Part shown: positions 28,901-37,199 of the stretch, piece by piece
How positions within the stretch are numbered: position 1 is the first letter of the stretch
Layout of the letters: each line of letters starts with the position of its first letter
NCBI GenBank assembly: GCA_022820125.1
Contig: JAJEGA010000063.1
Span: 1 to 38,726, forward strand
DNA from: Anaerolineae bacterium
GTDB taxonomy: Bacteria; Chloroflexota; Anaerolineae; Aggregatilineales; Phototrophicaceae
Length of the DNA: 38,726 bases
Reading direction: 5' to 3'
Translations under genes and position numbers: made by a program
Notes under the pieces: model-generated
What the model was told of the DNA's origin: nothing
The model's database searches: none
The model's input: only the letters and a program-made list of their open reading frames with translations

Positions 28901-29425
28901 CACCACGGTCGCCGGTTCGTATCCCATGCCGATCCAGCGCAGAATCAGCGCCTCCATTTGATAGCGCTGACCAAGCTCAAGGTCGATTGTCGCGCGTTGA
29001 AACTGCTCCGGCGGCAGCGTCGCCTGCATCAAGGCGCGAGCGGAGGCGATGACTATTGGATGGCGCCCGCGCTGATCATTCGCGAGCGCGGCCAGCGCGT
29101 CAACGCGGCTGCGTATGATGCTGGCGTCCCAGGGGGTTCGATCGTAGAGCAGCGCGGATGGCTCCGCGAAGCGAAACAAGCGCGCGCTATCCTCAAGCCA
29201 AAGCGGCAGCTGTTCGCTGACATTGTAAGCCCGGCGAACTGCCGCCGTCAGGAAGATAATCGGTCCGTTCCAATCCTTCGCCAGCGCCGCCAACAGGAAG
29301 GGACGCGCCGATCGAACGCTGTCGAAAGCGGTTTTCCCATTCTCGGCTGCGAGTTGGTTGAGCAGGGTTCGATAGCTCCCGGCAGCGCGAAGGATGTCGA
29401 GCAGCCCCGACAGGTTCAGCGTCAT
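25907..29425 (-). CDS. mfd: Transcription-repair coupling factor Mfd
   Basis: A 1172-residue DNA translocase that pushes stalled RNA polymerase off damaged DNA and recruits UvrA. Domains in order: UvrB-homology module (about 1-330, with [30 protein letters not shown]), polymerase-interacting CarD-like domain (about 498-565, [18 protein letters not shown]), translocase with Walker [10 protein letters not shown] (about 650), DEEQRFG (about 749), TATPIPRTL and QLRGRVGRS (about 921), and the C-terminal autoinhibitory TRCF domain. Length is close to normal. AAAGG lies 5 bases before the ATG. The gene has its own upstream region and converges with the ybaK-type gene. Confidence 0.97.
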   Translation of the reverse strand: MTLNLSGLLDILRAAGSYRTLLNQLAAENGKTAFDSVRSARPFLLAALAKDWNGPIIFLTAAVRRAYNVSEQLPLWLEDSARLFRFAEPSALLYDRTPWDASIIRSRVDALAALANDQRGRHPIVIASARALMQATLPPEQFQRATIDLELGQRYQMEALILRWIGMGYEPATVVIEPGAFSRRGGILDIFPLASHYPLRIEFFDDEIDSLRLFDPGDQRSIRRVESARIVPAREALPQMTPPLGAKLEQWLKAHRDGDAQSTSLSADIESLRQGSAFAHIEHYLPYLYETPASLLDYAPENALILLEEPDFLESTAQELADAADENRLDALSSGQISSDHPPPHLPWKGLAQRLERLPHVALASLPAGEAARAFEPGERFGGQLRPMLNRVRKLRNRGGRAVIITEQVERLANLWYEQDASAIIPTVEAIDDAPPPASLRFVRGSAAEGWSLASDDGALHFITDAEIFGWSRPEPRRRSETKGARAGAAADTSYTDWEIGAHVVHVDYGIGRFMGMRHRTVNATEREYLLVEYRDADTIYVPIHQADRLSRYVGAEETAPKLNQLGKPDQWIKARDKAQRNAVAEAKELLEVYSRRAQAEGFVFSPDSAWQHEMEAGFAFVETEDQLRVIQEVKADMRSSKPMDRLICGDVGFGKTEVALRAAFKAVQDGAQVAVLAPTTVLTQQHYDNFKARLAAFPVVIEMLSRFRTKAQQKVIAARLANGEVDIVIGTHRLLSADIQFKQLGLMIIDEEQRFGVKHKEHFKKLRARIDILTLTATPIPRTLYLSLSGIRDISMIQSPPEERLPVITQVGYWDDKLARRAIMRELERGGQVFVVHNRVRSIHIIRNKIEGIAPEATIAIAHGQMAPRALEKVMSEFTRGEFDILISTAIIENGIDMPRVNTLIVDRADLFGVAQLYQLRGRVGRSAQQAYAYFFHGPGRLTEEARTRLETLAENAQLGAGFQIAIRDLEMRGSGDILSMRQSGHIASVGLHLYTEMLQQAVKDQGGGAADGGPALAPASARERLIIDLPLPAYLPTDWIPEMALRLQLYRRIANIKSSEEVELMRAELIDRFGALPAAVEGLLFQIRVKVLALAIRATHVLMPREQVRIKLPFLATINRDLLALTLGDNVTVTRTEVQLSAEADLWQERLLDILEQLEEKVGLVGAIRL

Positions 29426-29461
29426 TTTTGCCTTTAATTGCGAGATTGTTAGCGGCGGATT

Positions 29462-29470
29462 AGTATATCA
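29462..29470 (-). promoter_or_regulatory. Probable mfd promoter, extended -10
   Basis: On the minus strand TGATATACT (29470 down to 29462) is a perfect extended -10 (TGn + TATACT), with a start expected near 29455, about 30 bases before the mfd ATG. The -35 region is poor (TAGCCC at 17 bases), which an extended -10 can tolerate. Confidence 0.5.
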
Positions 29471-29534
29471 GAGCGTGTTTTGGTGGGCTAGGCGCGTTAA
29501 GCCCGGCGGGCAGGCAAGTCATACGAATCAAGTC

Positions 29535-29606
29535 TGTAGGGGCGTTTCGCCGAGACGCCCGAAGCGACCTCTCAATATTACGGCCGAGCCAAGGCACGCC
29601 CCTACA
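29535..29606. repeat. Dispersed hairpin repeat, copy R2
   Basis: Ends TGTAGGGGCGT (29535-29545) and ACGCCCCTACA (29596-29606) form a perfect inverted repeat, extending to 12 bases with flanking C and G. The interior differs from R1, R5 and R6. A left-flank fragment (AAGTCAT-CGAA near 29517) matches the flank of the 119-base copies, suggesting a partly deleted relative. The gap 29426-29774 holds this repeat, the half-copy R3 and the mfd promoter, with no gene seen. Confidence 0.75.
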
Positions 29607-29623
29607 GGTTCCTGCGTTCGGGT

Positions 29624-29670
29624 GGGCGACTCACAGGGTCGCGTAGACACTGACCGCCAGTCGCCCTTAC
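29624..29670. repeat. Half-type hairpin repeat, copy R3
   Basis: GGGCGACT at 29624-29631 and AGTCGCCC at 29659-29666 bracket a spacer containing CGCGTAGACAC, followed by TTAC. The same arrangement, including CGCGTAGACAC, recurs at 32231-32277, so this is a sub-type of the R1 family. Confidence 0.65.
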
Positions 29671-29774
29671 AAATTTCGTCTATTTTGGGGGCTTAAAACT
29701 GTTGCCCAGTCGCGATATCAGATCCGGCAAAATCCGACTTTGACCGGCCGCTGCATCTCGTTTTAGAGTAGGTG

Positions 29775-30992
29775 ATGAGTCGATCAGTTTTGATAAGGGG
29801 CTTGTTCGCTGTGTTCTCGGCGCTTCCTTATTGTCCGCTGCGGTTACATGTCCGTCTGAGTTTATCGGCGCTTGTGGTTTTGTTATTCGCGCTTCAGGCT
29901 GGTTTCGTATCGCCGCAGGGGGAGGCGCCGCTGCCAGCCGCCTGCGAGACTGATGGCCGAAGACCGCAGAATCGCTTCTATCAACGCGGCGACGCGCCCG
30001 ATGATTTGAGTGATGATGAGCTCTGGATCGTCTCCGACTGGGAGGCGCAAGGCATAAACTCGGCGATCATCGAGGGCGGCTTGGCGCTCTTGGCGGAATC
30101 GCGGACGCGACAGTCGCTCATCATAATGCGGAACGGCGCCATCGCCTACGAAGCGTACTTCAACGGCAGCCGCGCGACTGACAGCAATAACATCGCCAGC
30201 ATATCCAAGAGCATGCTATCGGCGCTCGTCGGCATCGCCATTGAGCAGGGTTATTTCGAGTCCACTGATGAGCGCATCGTCGATTATCTGCCGGCTTACT
30301 TTGAGGAAGCAGCCGACCCCGCAGCGCGAGAATTAACGCTGCATCATCTGCTGACGATGACCCACGGACTGGCCTGGGAAGAAAACGAAGCCTCGCGCCG
30401 GCTGAACCGCAGCGAAAATTGGGTGGCGGATATCCTTAGCACCCCCTTGAGCAGCCAGCCTGGCGCGCGCTTCAATTACAGCACTGGCGTCTCGCATGTG
30501 CTTTCGGCGGTCGTGACCGAGGCGACCGGTATGAGCGCCTGCGAATTCGCCCACCGCCATCTTTTTCAGCCGTTGGGGATTGAAGCCGAGTTCTGGGGCG
30601 TCGATCCGCAAGGTTATTTCACGGGGGGGCATAGCGTCAGCATGACCGCTCGCGAGATTGCGCGCTTTGGCCAGCTGTTCTTGGACGAGGGGCGCTGGCA
30701 GGGGGCGCCGATCGTGCCGGGCTGGTGGGTGGCGGCTTCGACCGCGCCGCAGATCGACATCGGCAACAACTACGCCGGTTACGGCTATTATTGGTGGCTG
30801 AACCGCATCGCCGGCTACGATATGTATTCTGCGCTTGGGGCGGGCGGGCAGATACTGCACGTGATCCCGGCGCTTGAGATTGTGATGGTGACCACGCACG
30901 GATTCCGCGGCAACCAACGAGACTATGCGGAAGAAGCCGAATCTTATGATTTCATCTGGAATTTCTTGATTCCGGCGATTGAAGCGCCCTAA
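29775..30992 (+). CDS. Exported serine hydrolase, beta-lactamase/PBP4* family
   Basis: A 405-residue class C beta-lactamase-like hydrolase (esterase or D,D-peptidase type). An N-terminal hydrophobic signal (about residues 22-42, LHVRLSLSALVVLLFALQAGF) suggests export. The SxxK catalytic motif is Ser142-Ile-Ser-Lys145. The Tyr element is Tyr235-Ser-Thr, where YxN is more usual. GAGGQILHVIP stands at the third-motif position. The substrate is unknown. I chose ATG 29775; GTG 29772 directly before it is also possible, and the ribosome site (AGGTG) is weak. The stop overlaps that of the opposite-strand hydrolase. Confidence 0.85.
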   Translation: MSRSVLIRGLFAVFSALPYCPLRLHVRLSLSALVVLLFALQAGFVSPQGEAPLPAACETDGRRPQNRFYQRGDAPDDLSDDELWIVSDWEAQGINSAIIEGGLALLAESRTRQSLIIMRNGAIAYEAYFNGSRATDSNNIASISKSMLSALVGIAIEQGYFESTDERIVDYLPAYFEEAADPAARELTLHHLLTMTHGLAWEENEASRRLNRSENWVADILSTPLSSQPGARFNYSTGVSHVLSAVVTEATGMSACEFAHRHLFQPLGIEAEFWGVDPQGYFTGGHSVSMTAREIARFGQLFLDEGRWQGAPIVPGWWVAASTAPQIDIGNNYAGYGYYWWLNRIAGYDMYSALGAGGQILHVIPALEIVMVTTHGFRGNQRDYAEEAESYDFIWNFLIPAIEAP

Positions 30993-32197
30993 TCCACCAA
31001 CGCCTGATAGGTCAGCGCGCGGAAATCCTGCTGAAATGGCAGCATATTATCCATCAGTTGCGTCATAATGATGCCGAGCAGTTGCTCCTGCGGGTCGACC
31101 CAGAAATTGGTCGCCGCCGCGCCGCTCCAGCCATAATTGCCATCCGAGTTGAGCACGCCGGTTTGAGCCGCGTCCATGACGACGTCAAAGCCGAGCCCGA
31201 AGCCTCTGCCCGGAATAGGAATGGGACCGATGGCGAGCGGCAGCAAGTCCGGCGCGATGTGATTGCGCGTCATGAATTCGAGCGTCTTTCGCCCGAGGAT
31301 GCGCGCGTCGTTGGCTTCGCCTTCGTTCAAAAGCATGTTGGCGAAGCGCCAATAATCGGCAGTGGTGGAGACCAGCCCGCCGCCGCCCGATGGCGCTTTC
31401 GCCGGTTTTGTATAATCGTGGAAGGGGATATTGGGCGCGCCCTTGTATTCGCGAAAGCCGCCCTCTTGCGGCAAGTGCTGATAGAGCTTGGCGAAGCGGT
31501 CGAGGTTATGCTCGGCAACGTGGAAGGCGGTATCAACCATGCCAAGGGGCTGGAATATCTTCTCTTCGAGGTAATCTTCAAAGGGCATATCAGCCAGCAC
31601 TTGAACCAGATAACCACAGACATCGGTGGCGATGCTGTAATTCCAGGCGCTGCCAGGCTGGAAGCGCAGCGGCAGTTCTGCCATGCCGGTGGTTTTCTCT
31701 TCAAGGGTCGCCGTTTCGCTGCGAAAGATCGAATTGCGATACATCTCGTCGATTGGCGTGTCGAGGAAAAAGCCGTAGCTCAAGCCGGCGGTATGCGTCA
31801 GCAGATGGTGGATCGTCATCGGCGGGTCCTGCGGCGCGAGCTGCTGCCCCAGGAAACCGACGCCGCTTAAAACCTTCGTCTTGCCAAAGGCGGGTATATA
31901 GCGGCTGACTGGTTGCGGCAGCTGGAACTTGCCGCGCTCATAAAGCTGCATCAGCGCGATGGATGTGATCGGCTTGGTCATGCTGTAGATGCGGAAAATC
32001 GTATCGCGCTCCATCGGCCGCCGGTTCTCGGCGTCGCGATAGCCGCAGGCCTCGAAATGAGCCACTTCCGACCCGCGCGCGACAAGCGTGACAAAGCCGG
32101 CGGCCTTGCCGCGATCGACATAATCTTGCAGTTTGCCCTTGATATTGCTCAGACGGTCCGATGAAAAGCCGACGGCTTCGGGCGCAACCATTTGCAT
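30989..32197 (-). CDS. Cytoplasmic-looking serine hydrolase, beta-lactamase family
   Basis: A 402-residue protein of the same SxxK superfamily as its neighbour but of a different subfamily (EstB-like). The motifs are Ser72-Met-Thr-Lys75 in FRIYSMTKPITS, TIHHLLTHTAGLSYGF, WNYSIATDVCGYL as the Tyr element, and GWSGAAATNFWVDPQEQL in place of the HxG motif. No signal peptide is seen. I chose the ATG at 32197 because AGGAGAG lies 7 bases upstream. An upstream in-frame ATG at 32257 would add 20 residues from a repeat region. It converges with the neighbouring hydrolase, sharing CTAA. Confidence 0.87.
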   Translation of the reverse strand: MQMVAPEAVGFSSDRLSNIKGKLQDYVDRGKAAGFVTLVARGSEVAHFEACGYRDAENRRPMERDTIFRIYSMTKPITSIALMQLYERGKFQLPQPVSRYIPAFGKTKVLSGVGFLGQQLAPQDPPMTIHHLLTHTAGLSYGFFLDTPIDEMYRNSIFRSETATLEEKTTGMAELPLRFQPGSAWNYSIATDVCGYLVQVLADMPFEDYLEEKIFQPLGMVDTAFHVAEHNLDRFAKLYQHLPQEGGFREYKGAPNIPFHDYTKPAKAPSGGGGLVSTTADYWRFANMLLNEGEANDARILGRKTLEFMTRNHIAPDLLPLAIGPIPIPGRGFGLGFDVVMDAAQTGVLNSDGNYGWSGAAATNFWVDPQEQLLGIIMTQLMDNMLPFQQDFRALTYQALVD

Positions 32198-32230
32198 AGC
32201 AAATCTCTCCTGTCTTGTGTTGGCGACGGT

Positions 32231-32277
32231 GGGCGACTCACAGCCGCGCGTAGACACAGCGGGTCAGTCGCCCCTAC
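32231..32277. repeat. Half-type hairpin repeat, copy R4
   Basis: GGGCGACT (32231-32238) and AGTCGCCC (32266-32273) followed by CTAC form an inverted repeat around CGCGTAGACAC. This is the same design as R3 at 29624. Confidence 0.65.
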
Positions 32278-32360
32278 AAGGCTTGTTCCGTATTGTGTTG
32301 TTCGCCTCCGCCGCACAGCTCTCTGTGGCCTCCGTGTTGCCTCGTTTCCTCAGTAAACGC

Positions 32361-32479
32361 AAGTAAGTCATGCGAAAAAGGGCGATTCTAATCTGATTCG
32401 AGATCTGTAGAGGCGAGACTTGTCTCGCCCACTTTGTCGCCATTGTACATGTGGGCGACTCAAGAGTCGCCCCTACGAC
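32361..32479. repeat. 119-base repeat, copy A (contains hairpin R5)
   Basis: It matches 38608-38726 at 115 of 119 positions by direct comparison. It contains two 9-base hairpins, GGCGAGAC-TT-GTCTCGCC and GGGCGACTC-AA-GAGTCGCCC, bracketed by GTAGAGGCGA and TCGCCCCTAC. It also carries a shared 44-base left flank beginning AAGTAAGTCATGCG. Confidence 0.9.
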
Positions 32480-32635
32480 GTTCCTTCATTTTGTTGCATT
32501 ACTTTATTGGACCTACTTCTGTGGTAAAGCCTTGCAATTCAACTCACTTTCGCGTCTTTCGTAGCGTACCGGCAAGTAGCGGTCAAGTCTTACAAGCTTT
32601 GCGCTGTTATTGTCCATTAGTTTGCAATGCGGGAT

Positions 32636-33691
32636 TCACTCTTTCCTGACTTGGAGTTGCCCAATTTGCGACTGTAGATTTCGTTTGTAATCCAAGGCCT
32701 TTGGGTGCTGCGGGTTTATCGCCAGCGCCCGTTCAACCGCGCTTATTGCCGCCGCCGGCTCCCGCTCTCGGGTGGTGTCCGCCAGAATGAGATAACGCGC
32801 GACCGCTTTCTTGGCATTGTCCTGCGCGAGGTGCCATTCGGCGATGGCGCGCTGCACGTCCGTTAATTCCGGTTTCATGGTCACAGCTTTAACCCGTTCC
32901 GAGTTTGCCCTTCCGCTTTCCGCTTGATCTTCATATAAAGCCGCCAAGGCGAGATGCCCGGAAACAGCCGCGTCAATCATGCCGAGCTTCTTTTGTATGG
33001 CGATCAATTTCCTAAGCGCCTTGACGTCTGATGGCGCCAGTTCGCGCGCGCGTTGATAGCGAACGAGCTGCGCCTCTAGTTCTGCTTTCGACTGCTGTTC
33101 GCTCTGGTTTGGCGCGCCGCCGTTGAATCGGGACATGGCGAGCTCAATGCCATCGCTTAGCCATGCTTCAATGGCTTCTGCCGCGCGCGCCGCCAATTCA
33201 ACTGCTTCGATCGCATCATCGCCTTTGAAGGGCTGCAGCACATAATCGACCGGTTGCATTTTTCCCGGCGGGCGCCCAATGCCGAAGCGCAGGCGAGCAA
33301 AAGCCTTGTCGCCCAGGTGCTGGATGATGCTGCGCAAGCCGTTTTGACCGCCGTGCCCGCCCGCTTTTCGCAGACGCAGCGTGCCGAAGGGCGTATCCAG
33401 GTCATCATGCACAACCAGAAGACAGTCGATGGGAATCTCGTAATAGTCCATCAGCGCGCGCGCGGATTCGCCGCTGCGGTTCATGAAGGTCAGCGGCTTC
33501 GCCAGCTTGACGCGCTCGCCACGGATGGCGCCATCCCAGGTTTGGGCGCGCTTCTCGCTGCGTCCCGCGCCGAAATCATGGCGAGCAGCCAGCTCGTCAA
33601 TCACGCGCCAGCCCACGTTGTGACGCGTCCGTTCGTATTTGGCGCCGGGGTTGCCCAGCCCGATTATCAGTCGCTTTGACGCCATTGCCAT
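32636..33691 (-). CDS. pth: Peptidyl-tRNA hydrolase with a C-terminal TPR-like extension
   Basis: Residues 1-190 are a complete bacterial peptidyl-tRNA hydrolase, which frees tRNA from drop-off peptidyl-tRNA in the cytoplasm. Known functional residues are visible: Asn14 (GLGNPG), catalytic His24 (RHNVGW), Asn71 (FMNRSGES), Asp96 (VHDDLD) and Asn117 (GHGGQNGLRS). Most Pth proteins end there at 180-210 residues. This one continues for about 160 residues of Ala/Leu-rich helices with TPR-like spacing, for example AISAVERALAINPQHPKALDYKRNL. The start is the first of two in-frame ATGs (33691, 33685); the site is weak for both. The fusion is unusual; a frameshift joining two genes is unlikely because the frame is continuous and no start signal stands out at the junction. 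Confidence 0.93.
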   Translation of the reverse strand: MAMASKRLIIGLGNPGAKYERTRHNVGWRVIDELAARHDFGAGRSEKRAQTWDGAIRGERVKLAKPLTFMNRSGESARALMDYYEIPIDCLLVVHDDLDTPFGTLRLRKAGGHGGQNGLRSIIQHLGDKAFARLRFGIGRPPGKMQPVDYVLQPFKGDDAIEAVELAARAAEAIEAWLSDGIELAMSRFNGGAPNQSEQQSKAELEAQLVRYQRARELAPSDVKALRKLIAIQKKLGMIDAAVSGHLALAALYEDQAESGRANSERVKAVTMKPELTDVQRAIAEWHLAQDNAKKAVARYLILADTTREREPAAAISAVERALAINPQHPKALDYKRNLQSQIGQLQVRKE

Positions 33692-33758
33692 TCCAATGAG
33701 AATCTTGATGTCGATATGTTAGCAGAGCCAGCGTCAGATTGTATAGCGAAGGCGACGG

Positions 33759-34529
33759 CTAAATGGGGCTGTCATCGACATAACGCGGATAGCTGCGCTT
33801 CGCGGCATCGGCGCGCGCCAGATCCAAATCCAAGGTGACAAATGGATTGTCTTGCGCGGTCGTCGCCAGGACGGCGCCATCCGGGTCGCAGATCCAGCCA
33901 GCGCCGCCGAGCGTCACATGTTTCGCGCGCCCGGCGTGATTTGAAGACAGGCAGAAGGCGCCAGCCACCACCGCCGCTGTCCTTCCGCAAGCCAGCCACT
34001 TGTCGTTGCTGAAGGCAGGTGTGCTCCGCGGGTTGAGCAGCAATTGAATGCCGCGCTTGCCATAATCTCGCGCATGCTGCAGGAACCAGATTTCGGTGCA
34101 AATCATCACGCCAATTGACAGCTCGCCGAGCAAAAAGGGTTTGAAGTCGATCGGCGCGCGATCATACCAGTTGGCTTCCCAATAACCGTCATCGTTCGGC
34201 AGATAAGTCTTCCGGTGGATCCAGCGCAGCCCCTGCTTGGCAGTCCACGCGTATGCGACATTGTGGCGCGCCCCGTCTTCGTTGCGCGGCGCGGTGCCTA
34301 CAATCAAAGGCGCGTTAAGTTCGGGCAGGCGCTTGATCCAGCGTTCGTGAGCGGCTAGCGCCTCGCGCCAGCTGGCCTCGTCGCGTTCGCGCTCAGCGCA
34401 AAACCAGGGCGCAAAGCACATCTCGGGCAGCAGCAGCAAGTCGGTTTGCCGCGCGGCGACATGCGCCTTCAGCGCTTCCCATTCGGGCGCCAGTTGGCTC
34501 GCGTCTAGTTGCGTAATCGTCGCCTTCAT
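33759..34529 (-). CDS. Carbon-nitrogen hydrolase (nitrilase superfamily)
   Basis: A 256-residue cytosolic amidohydrolase. The Glu-Lys-Cys catalytic triad is readable: Glu36 (LLLLPEMCF), Lys107 (WIHRKTYLP) and Cys144 (GVMICTEIWF). A second conserved region NPRSTP is present. The cleaved substrate (an amide or carbamoyl compound) cannot be told from the sequence. It starts 15 bases after the ABC transporter gene on the same strand, so the two may be co-transcribed. pth follows 67 bases downstream. Confidence 0.88.
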   Translation of the reverse strand: MKATITQLDASQLAPEWEALKAHVAARQTDLLLLPEMCFAPWFCAERERDEASWREALAAHERWIKRLPELNAPLIVGTAPRNEDGARHNVAYAWTAKQGLRWIHRKTYLPNDDGYWEANWYDRAPIDFKPFLLGELSIGVMICTEIWFLQHARDYGKRGIQLLLNPRSTPAFSNDKWLACGRTAAVVAGAFCLSSNHAGRAKHVTLGGAGWICDPDGAVLATTAQDNPFVTLDLDLARADAAKRSYPRYVDDSPI

Positions 34530-34544
34530 CTCAGATGCCGCCGA

Positions 34545-36482
34545 TCAAGCCAGTTCGCGCTGTTGGCTGAATTGCGTCTCGTAGAGCCGGGCGTACAATC
34601 CGTCATGATTCAGCAGCTCGGTGTGCGTGCCTTGCTCGACAATCGCGCCGCGATTAAGGACTAGAATCTTGTCGGCCGCCAGAATCGTGCTGAGGCGGTG
34701 GGCGATGACGATACTGGTTCGCCCGCGCATGATTTGGCTGAGCGCGTCCTGGATCAGCGCTTCCGATTGGCTGTCGAGGTGGCTGGTCGCTTCATCAAGC
34801 ACGAGAATCCGCGGGTCCTTCAAGACGACGCGCGCGATCGCCATGCGCTGCTTTTCGCCGCCGCTGAGCCGGTAGCCGCGTTCGCCTACGATGGAGTCAT
34901 AACCTTCGCTCAGCCCCATAATGAACTCATGAATGTGGGCGACCCGCGCCGCCGCTTTGAGCTCGGCTTGGGAAGCGTCCGGCTTTGCGTAGAGCAAGTT
35001 GGTTCGGATCGTATCGTGGAATAGATAGGTCTCTTGCGTCACCATGCCGATGTTCTGCGCCATCGTGCTCAACGTCAAATCGCGCAGGTCGTTGCCATCA
35101 AGCGTGATGCGCCCCGCCGCTGGATCATAGAGCCGCGGAATCAAGTAGGTCAAGGTCGTCTTCCCAGCGCCGCTGGGTCCAACCAGCGCGACCAGTTGGC
35201 CCGGCTCAATGCGGAAGGAGATATTCTCCAATGCGATTTCGCGCGCTTGGTGGGCGGCCGCGGCTCTCGGCGCACTGTTCCTGCGCCGCCCAGGTTCGCC
35301 CGAGCGCGTCGCATCGACGCTGGCGAAACGCCCGATTCGCTCGACATCGGAGAGCAGCTGCGCGTCGCTGATCTGATAGCGAAAGCTGACATTCGCAAAC
35401 TCCAGCTCGCCCTCAATCATTTCCAGGTGTATAGCCTGCCGCTTTTCTCTAATCTCTAAAGGCAGGTCAATGACTTCGAAGACGCGCTCGAAGCTGACTA
35501 TCGACTGCGCGAAGTCTATCGGCGCGTTTGTCAAAGCCTCCAAAGGGAAATACAGCCGCTCCAGATAGACGGCAAAGGCGACAATCATGCCAATCGTGAA
35601 GGTTCCTTCAATCGCCATCAAGCCGCCGACCCAGTAAACCAGCGCCGTACCAATAAAACTCGCCAAGCCGATGAGCGTCGAGACTTGCATGCCCATGACC
35701 GATCGCTTGATCCCGGCATCACGCACATCGGCGGCCCGCCCGGCGAATTGCCTTACCTCGGCATCGATACGCCCGAAGAGCTTGACCAGCAGGGCGCCGC
35801 TGATATTGAGCGTTTCGTTCATCATCGCGTTCATCTGCGCGTTGTGGGTCATTTGCGCGCGCACCAGCTTTTGCAGGCGGGCGCCCAAGCGCCGGACTAT
35901 GAAAATGAAGCAGGGAAAAATAATCACGCCGACCAAGGTCAGGCGCCATTCGAGCGCGAGCATAATCGCCATCGTCGCGGCCACGGTGATCACATTGGTG
36001 ACGAAGGCGACGATGGTGTTGCTGATGGCGTTCTGCGCGCCGACTACATCATTGTTGAGCCGGCTCATCAGCTCGCCCGTCCTCGTATTGGTGAAGAAGC
36101 GCAGCGACATCTGCTGCAAATGGCGATACAGCGCGACGCGCAGGTCGTAGATCACGCCCTCGCCGATGGTGACATTCAACTTCCGCTGCACGATGCGAAC
36201 GCCGCTTCTGATGAGCGGGATGATGACCAAGCCCAATGCCAGCGCGTTTAGCTTTGGGATGTCCTTTTGCGGCAGCGCCACATCTATGATTTCGCGGAAT
36301 ATCAGCGGACTTATCAAGCCGAGCAGCGCGCCCACGGTTATCGTTAGCAGCATGCCGGCGATGTGCAGCCAATAGGGCCTGGCATATTGCAATACGCGGA
36401 ACAGCAGCCGCCGCGAAACCTGGAGTTTCGGTTTATCTTCAGCGCCATGCCAGTAGCGGCCCCAGCCGCCGCCTCTCATCAT
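34545..36482 (-). CDS. ABC exporter, fused permease and ATPase (half-transporter)
   Basis: A 645-residue type IV ABC exporter. Six helices (about residues 35-340) are followed by a nucleotide-binding domain with Walker A GPSGAGKTTL, the signature LSGGEKQRMAIAR, Walker B ILVLDEATSHLD and the switch His in IVIAHRLSTI. It would work as a homodimer or with an unseen partner. The ATPase domain has an unusual hydrophilic insert of about 40 residues (IGRFASVDATRSGEPGRRRNSAPRAAAAHQAREI) between its first beta strand and Walker A. AAGGAGG lies 11 bases before the ATG. The substrate is unknown. Confidence 0.93.
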   Translation of the reverse strand: MMRGGGWGRYWHGAEDKPKLQVSRRLLFRVLQYARPYWLHIAGMLLTITVGALLGLISPLIFREIIDVALPQKDIPKLNALALGLVIIPLIRSGVRIVQRKLNVTIGEGVIYDLRVALYRHLQQMSLRFFTNTRTGELMSRLNNDVVGAQNAISNTIVAFVTNVITVAATMAIMLALEWRLTLVGVIIFPCFIFIVRRLGARLQKLVRAQMTHNAQMNAMMNETLNISGALLVKLFGRIDAEVRQFAGRAADVRDAGIKRSVMGMQVSTLIGLASFIGTALVYWVGGLMAIEGTFTIGMIVAFAVYLERLYFPLEALTNAPIDFAQSIVSFERVFEVIDLPLEIREKRQAIHLEMIEGELEFANVSFRYQISDAQLLSDVERIGRFASVDATRSGEPGRRRNSAPRAAAAHQAREIALENISFRIEPGQLVALVGPSGAGKTTLTYLIPRLYDPAAGRITLDGNDLRDLTLSTMAQNIGMVTQETYLFHDTIRTNLLYAKPDASQAELKAAARVAHIHEFIMGLSEGYDSIVGERGYRLSGGEKQRMAIARVVLKDPRILVLDEATSHLDSQSEALIQDALSQIMRGRTSIVIAHRLSTILAADKILVLNRGAIVEQGTHTELLNHDGLYARLYETQFSQQRELA

Positions 36483-36505
36483 CTCGAAGCAGCCCTCCTT
36501 GTTTG

Positions 36506-36514
36506 ACTATAGCA
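36506..36514 (-). promoter_or_regulatory. Possible extended -10 for the ABC exporter gene
   Basis: TGCTATAGT on the minus strand (36514 down to 36506) fits the extended -10 form. The predicted start would lie almost on the ribosome site (CCTCCTT on the plus strand, 36494-36500), giving a very short leader, so confidence is low. No good -35 is seen. Confidence 0.3.
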
Positions 36515-36673
36515 TAGGCGACAAGCAGCCGGCTGAACCACTGCGCCAATGGCTAGGCGCGCTATCCATTTGTTTAGGTCGGGATTTTTGGAAGCGGCGA
36601 GACAATGCCGTTGCGCGGAACGTTTGGCGCGGCCGGACGCGGCGCGCGGCTCATGGAATAACTGCGGGGGGCC

Positions 36674-37066
36674 TCAGCGATCCAGCGCCAAGCCGCGCAC
36701 GATCGCGCGCGCGTCTCGCATATTGGGCGCGAAAAGCACTTCGCGCCCTTCAACGGCGCTGTTGAATGTCTTCTGAATCGTTTGATAAATCGTGCGGATG
36801 GCGCCGTTCGCGCCCACGACCACGCGGGCGCCTTCGTTCGGGCGCGCTTCGCCGGAGGCGAGCAAGGTCTTGGCGGCGGTAAGAACATCGCGCGGAATAG
36901 TTGTGCCTTCCAGGTCAATTATCAAGTCGACGAAGTGTTCCACGCTGCCGATCAATTGATCCGCTTTGCGCACCGCTGCTTCTAATTCTTCCCAATTCCA
37001 TTCCGACTCGAATTCTAGAAGGATGACCGTTTTCTTTTTGTTGTCCCAGCGGGTGACAATTGCCAT
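36674..37066 (-). CDS. Small STAS-like protein, function unknown
   Basis: A 130-residue soluble protein with alternating strands and helices: VILLEFESEWNWEELEAAVRKADQLI, VDLIIDLEGT, ARVVVGANGAIRTIYQTIQKTF, and a last strand-helix unit. This order looks like a STAS or SpoIIAA-type fold. No phosphorylatable Ser context is clear. I chose ATG 37066 because AGGA lies 8 bases upstream; an ORF start at 37177 would add an unlikely 37-residue head. It follows the lipoprotein gene on the same strand. Confidence 0.65.
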   Translation of the reverse strand: MAIVTRWDNKKKTVILLEFESEWNWEELEAAVRKADQLIGSVEHFVDLIIDLEGTTIPRDVLTAAKTLLASGEARPNEGARVVVGANGAIRTIYQTIQKTFNSAVEGREVLFAPNMRDARAIVRGLALDR

Positions 37067-37199
37067 CACATCAATCCTGTTGCTCGTCCTCAGCCTCACA
37101 TCGCTATACGTACGATTATGCCAGGAGTTGCCACCGATTCCAGTATTATCTTTGCCGCGCCCAAGCTCTGGAAACAAGCTGGATTTGGCTTGAGCCGAC

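Larger units (their letters stand above)
32198..32635. other. Gene-free interval made of repeats
   Basis: The 438 bases between the second serine hydrolase and pth hold hairpin half-copy R4 (32231-32277) and a stretch near 32313-32350 (CTCTGTGGCCTCCGTGTTGC) of the CACAGAG-type common in low-complexity dispersed repeats. The 119-base repeat copy A (32361-32479) follows, then about 155 bases with nothing I recognise. Open frames here read across repeats and are not credible genes. Confidence 0.7.

Noticed and set aside
29394..29696. 100-codon frame near the mfd start
   Set aside because: It reads through hairpin repeats R2 and R3 and has no ribosome site.
32434..32649. 71-codon plus-strand frame after the 119-base repeat
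   Set aside because: Begins inside the repeat, with no signal or family match; judged random.
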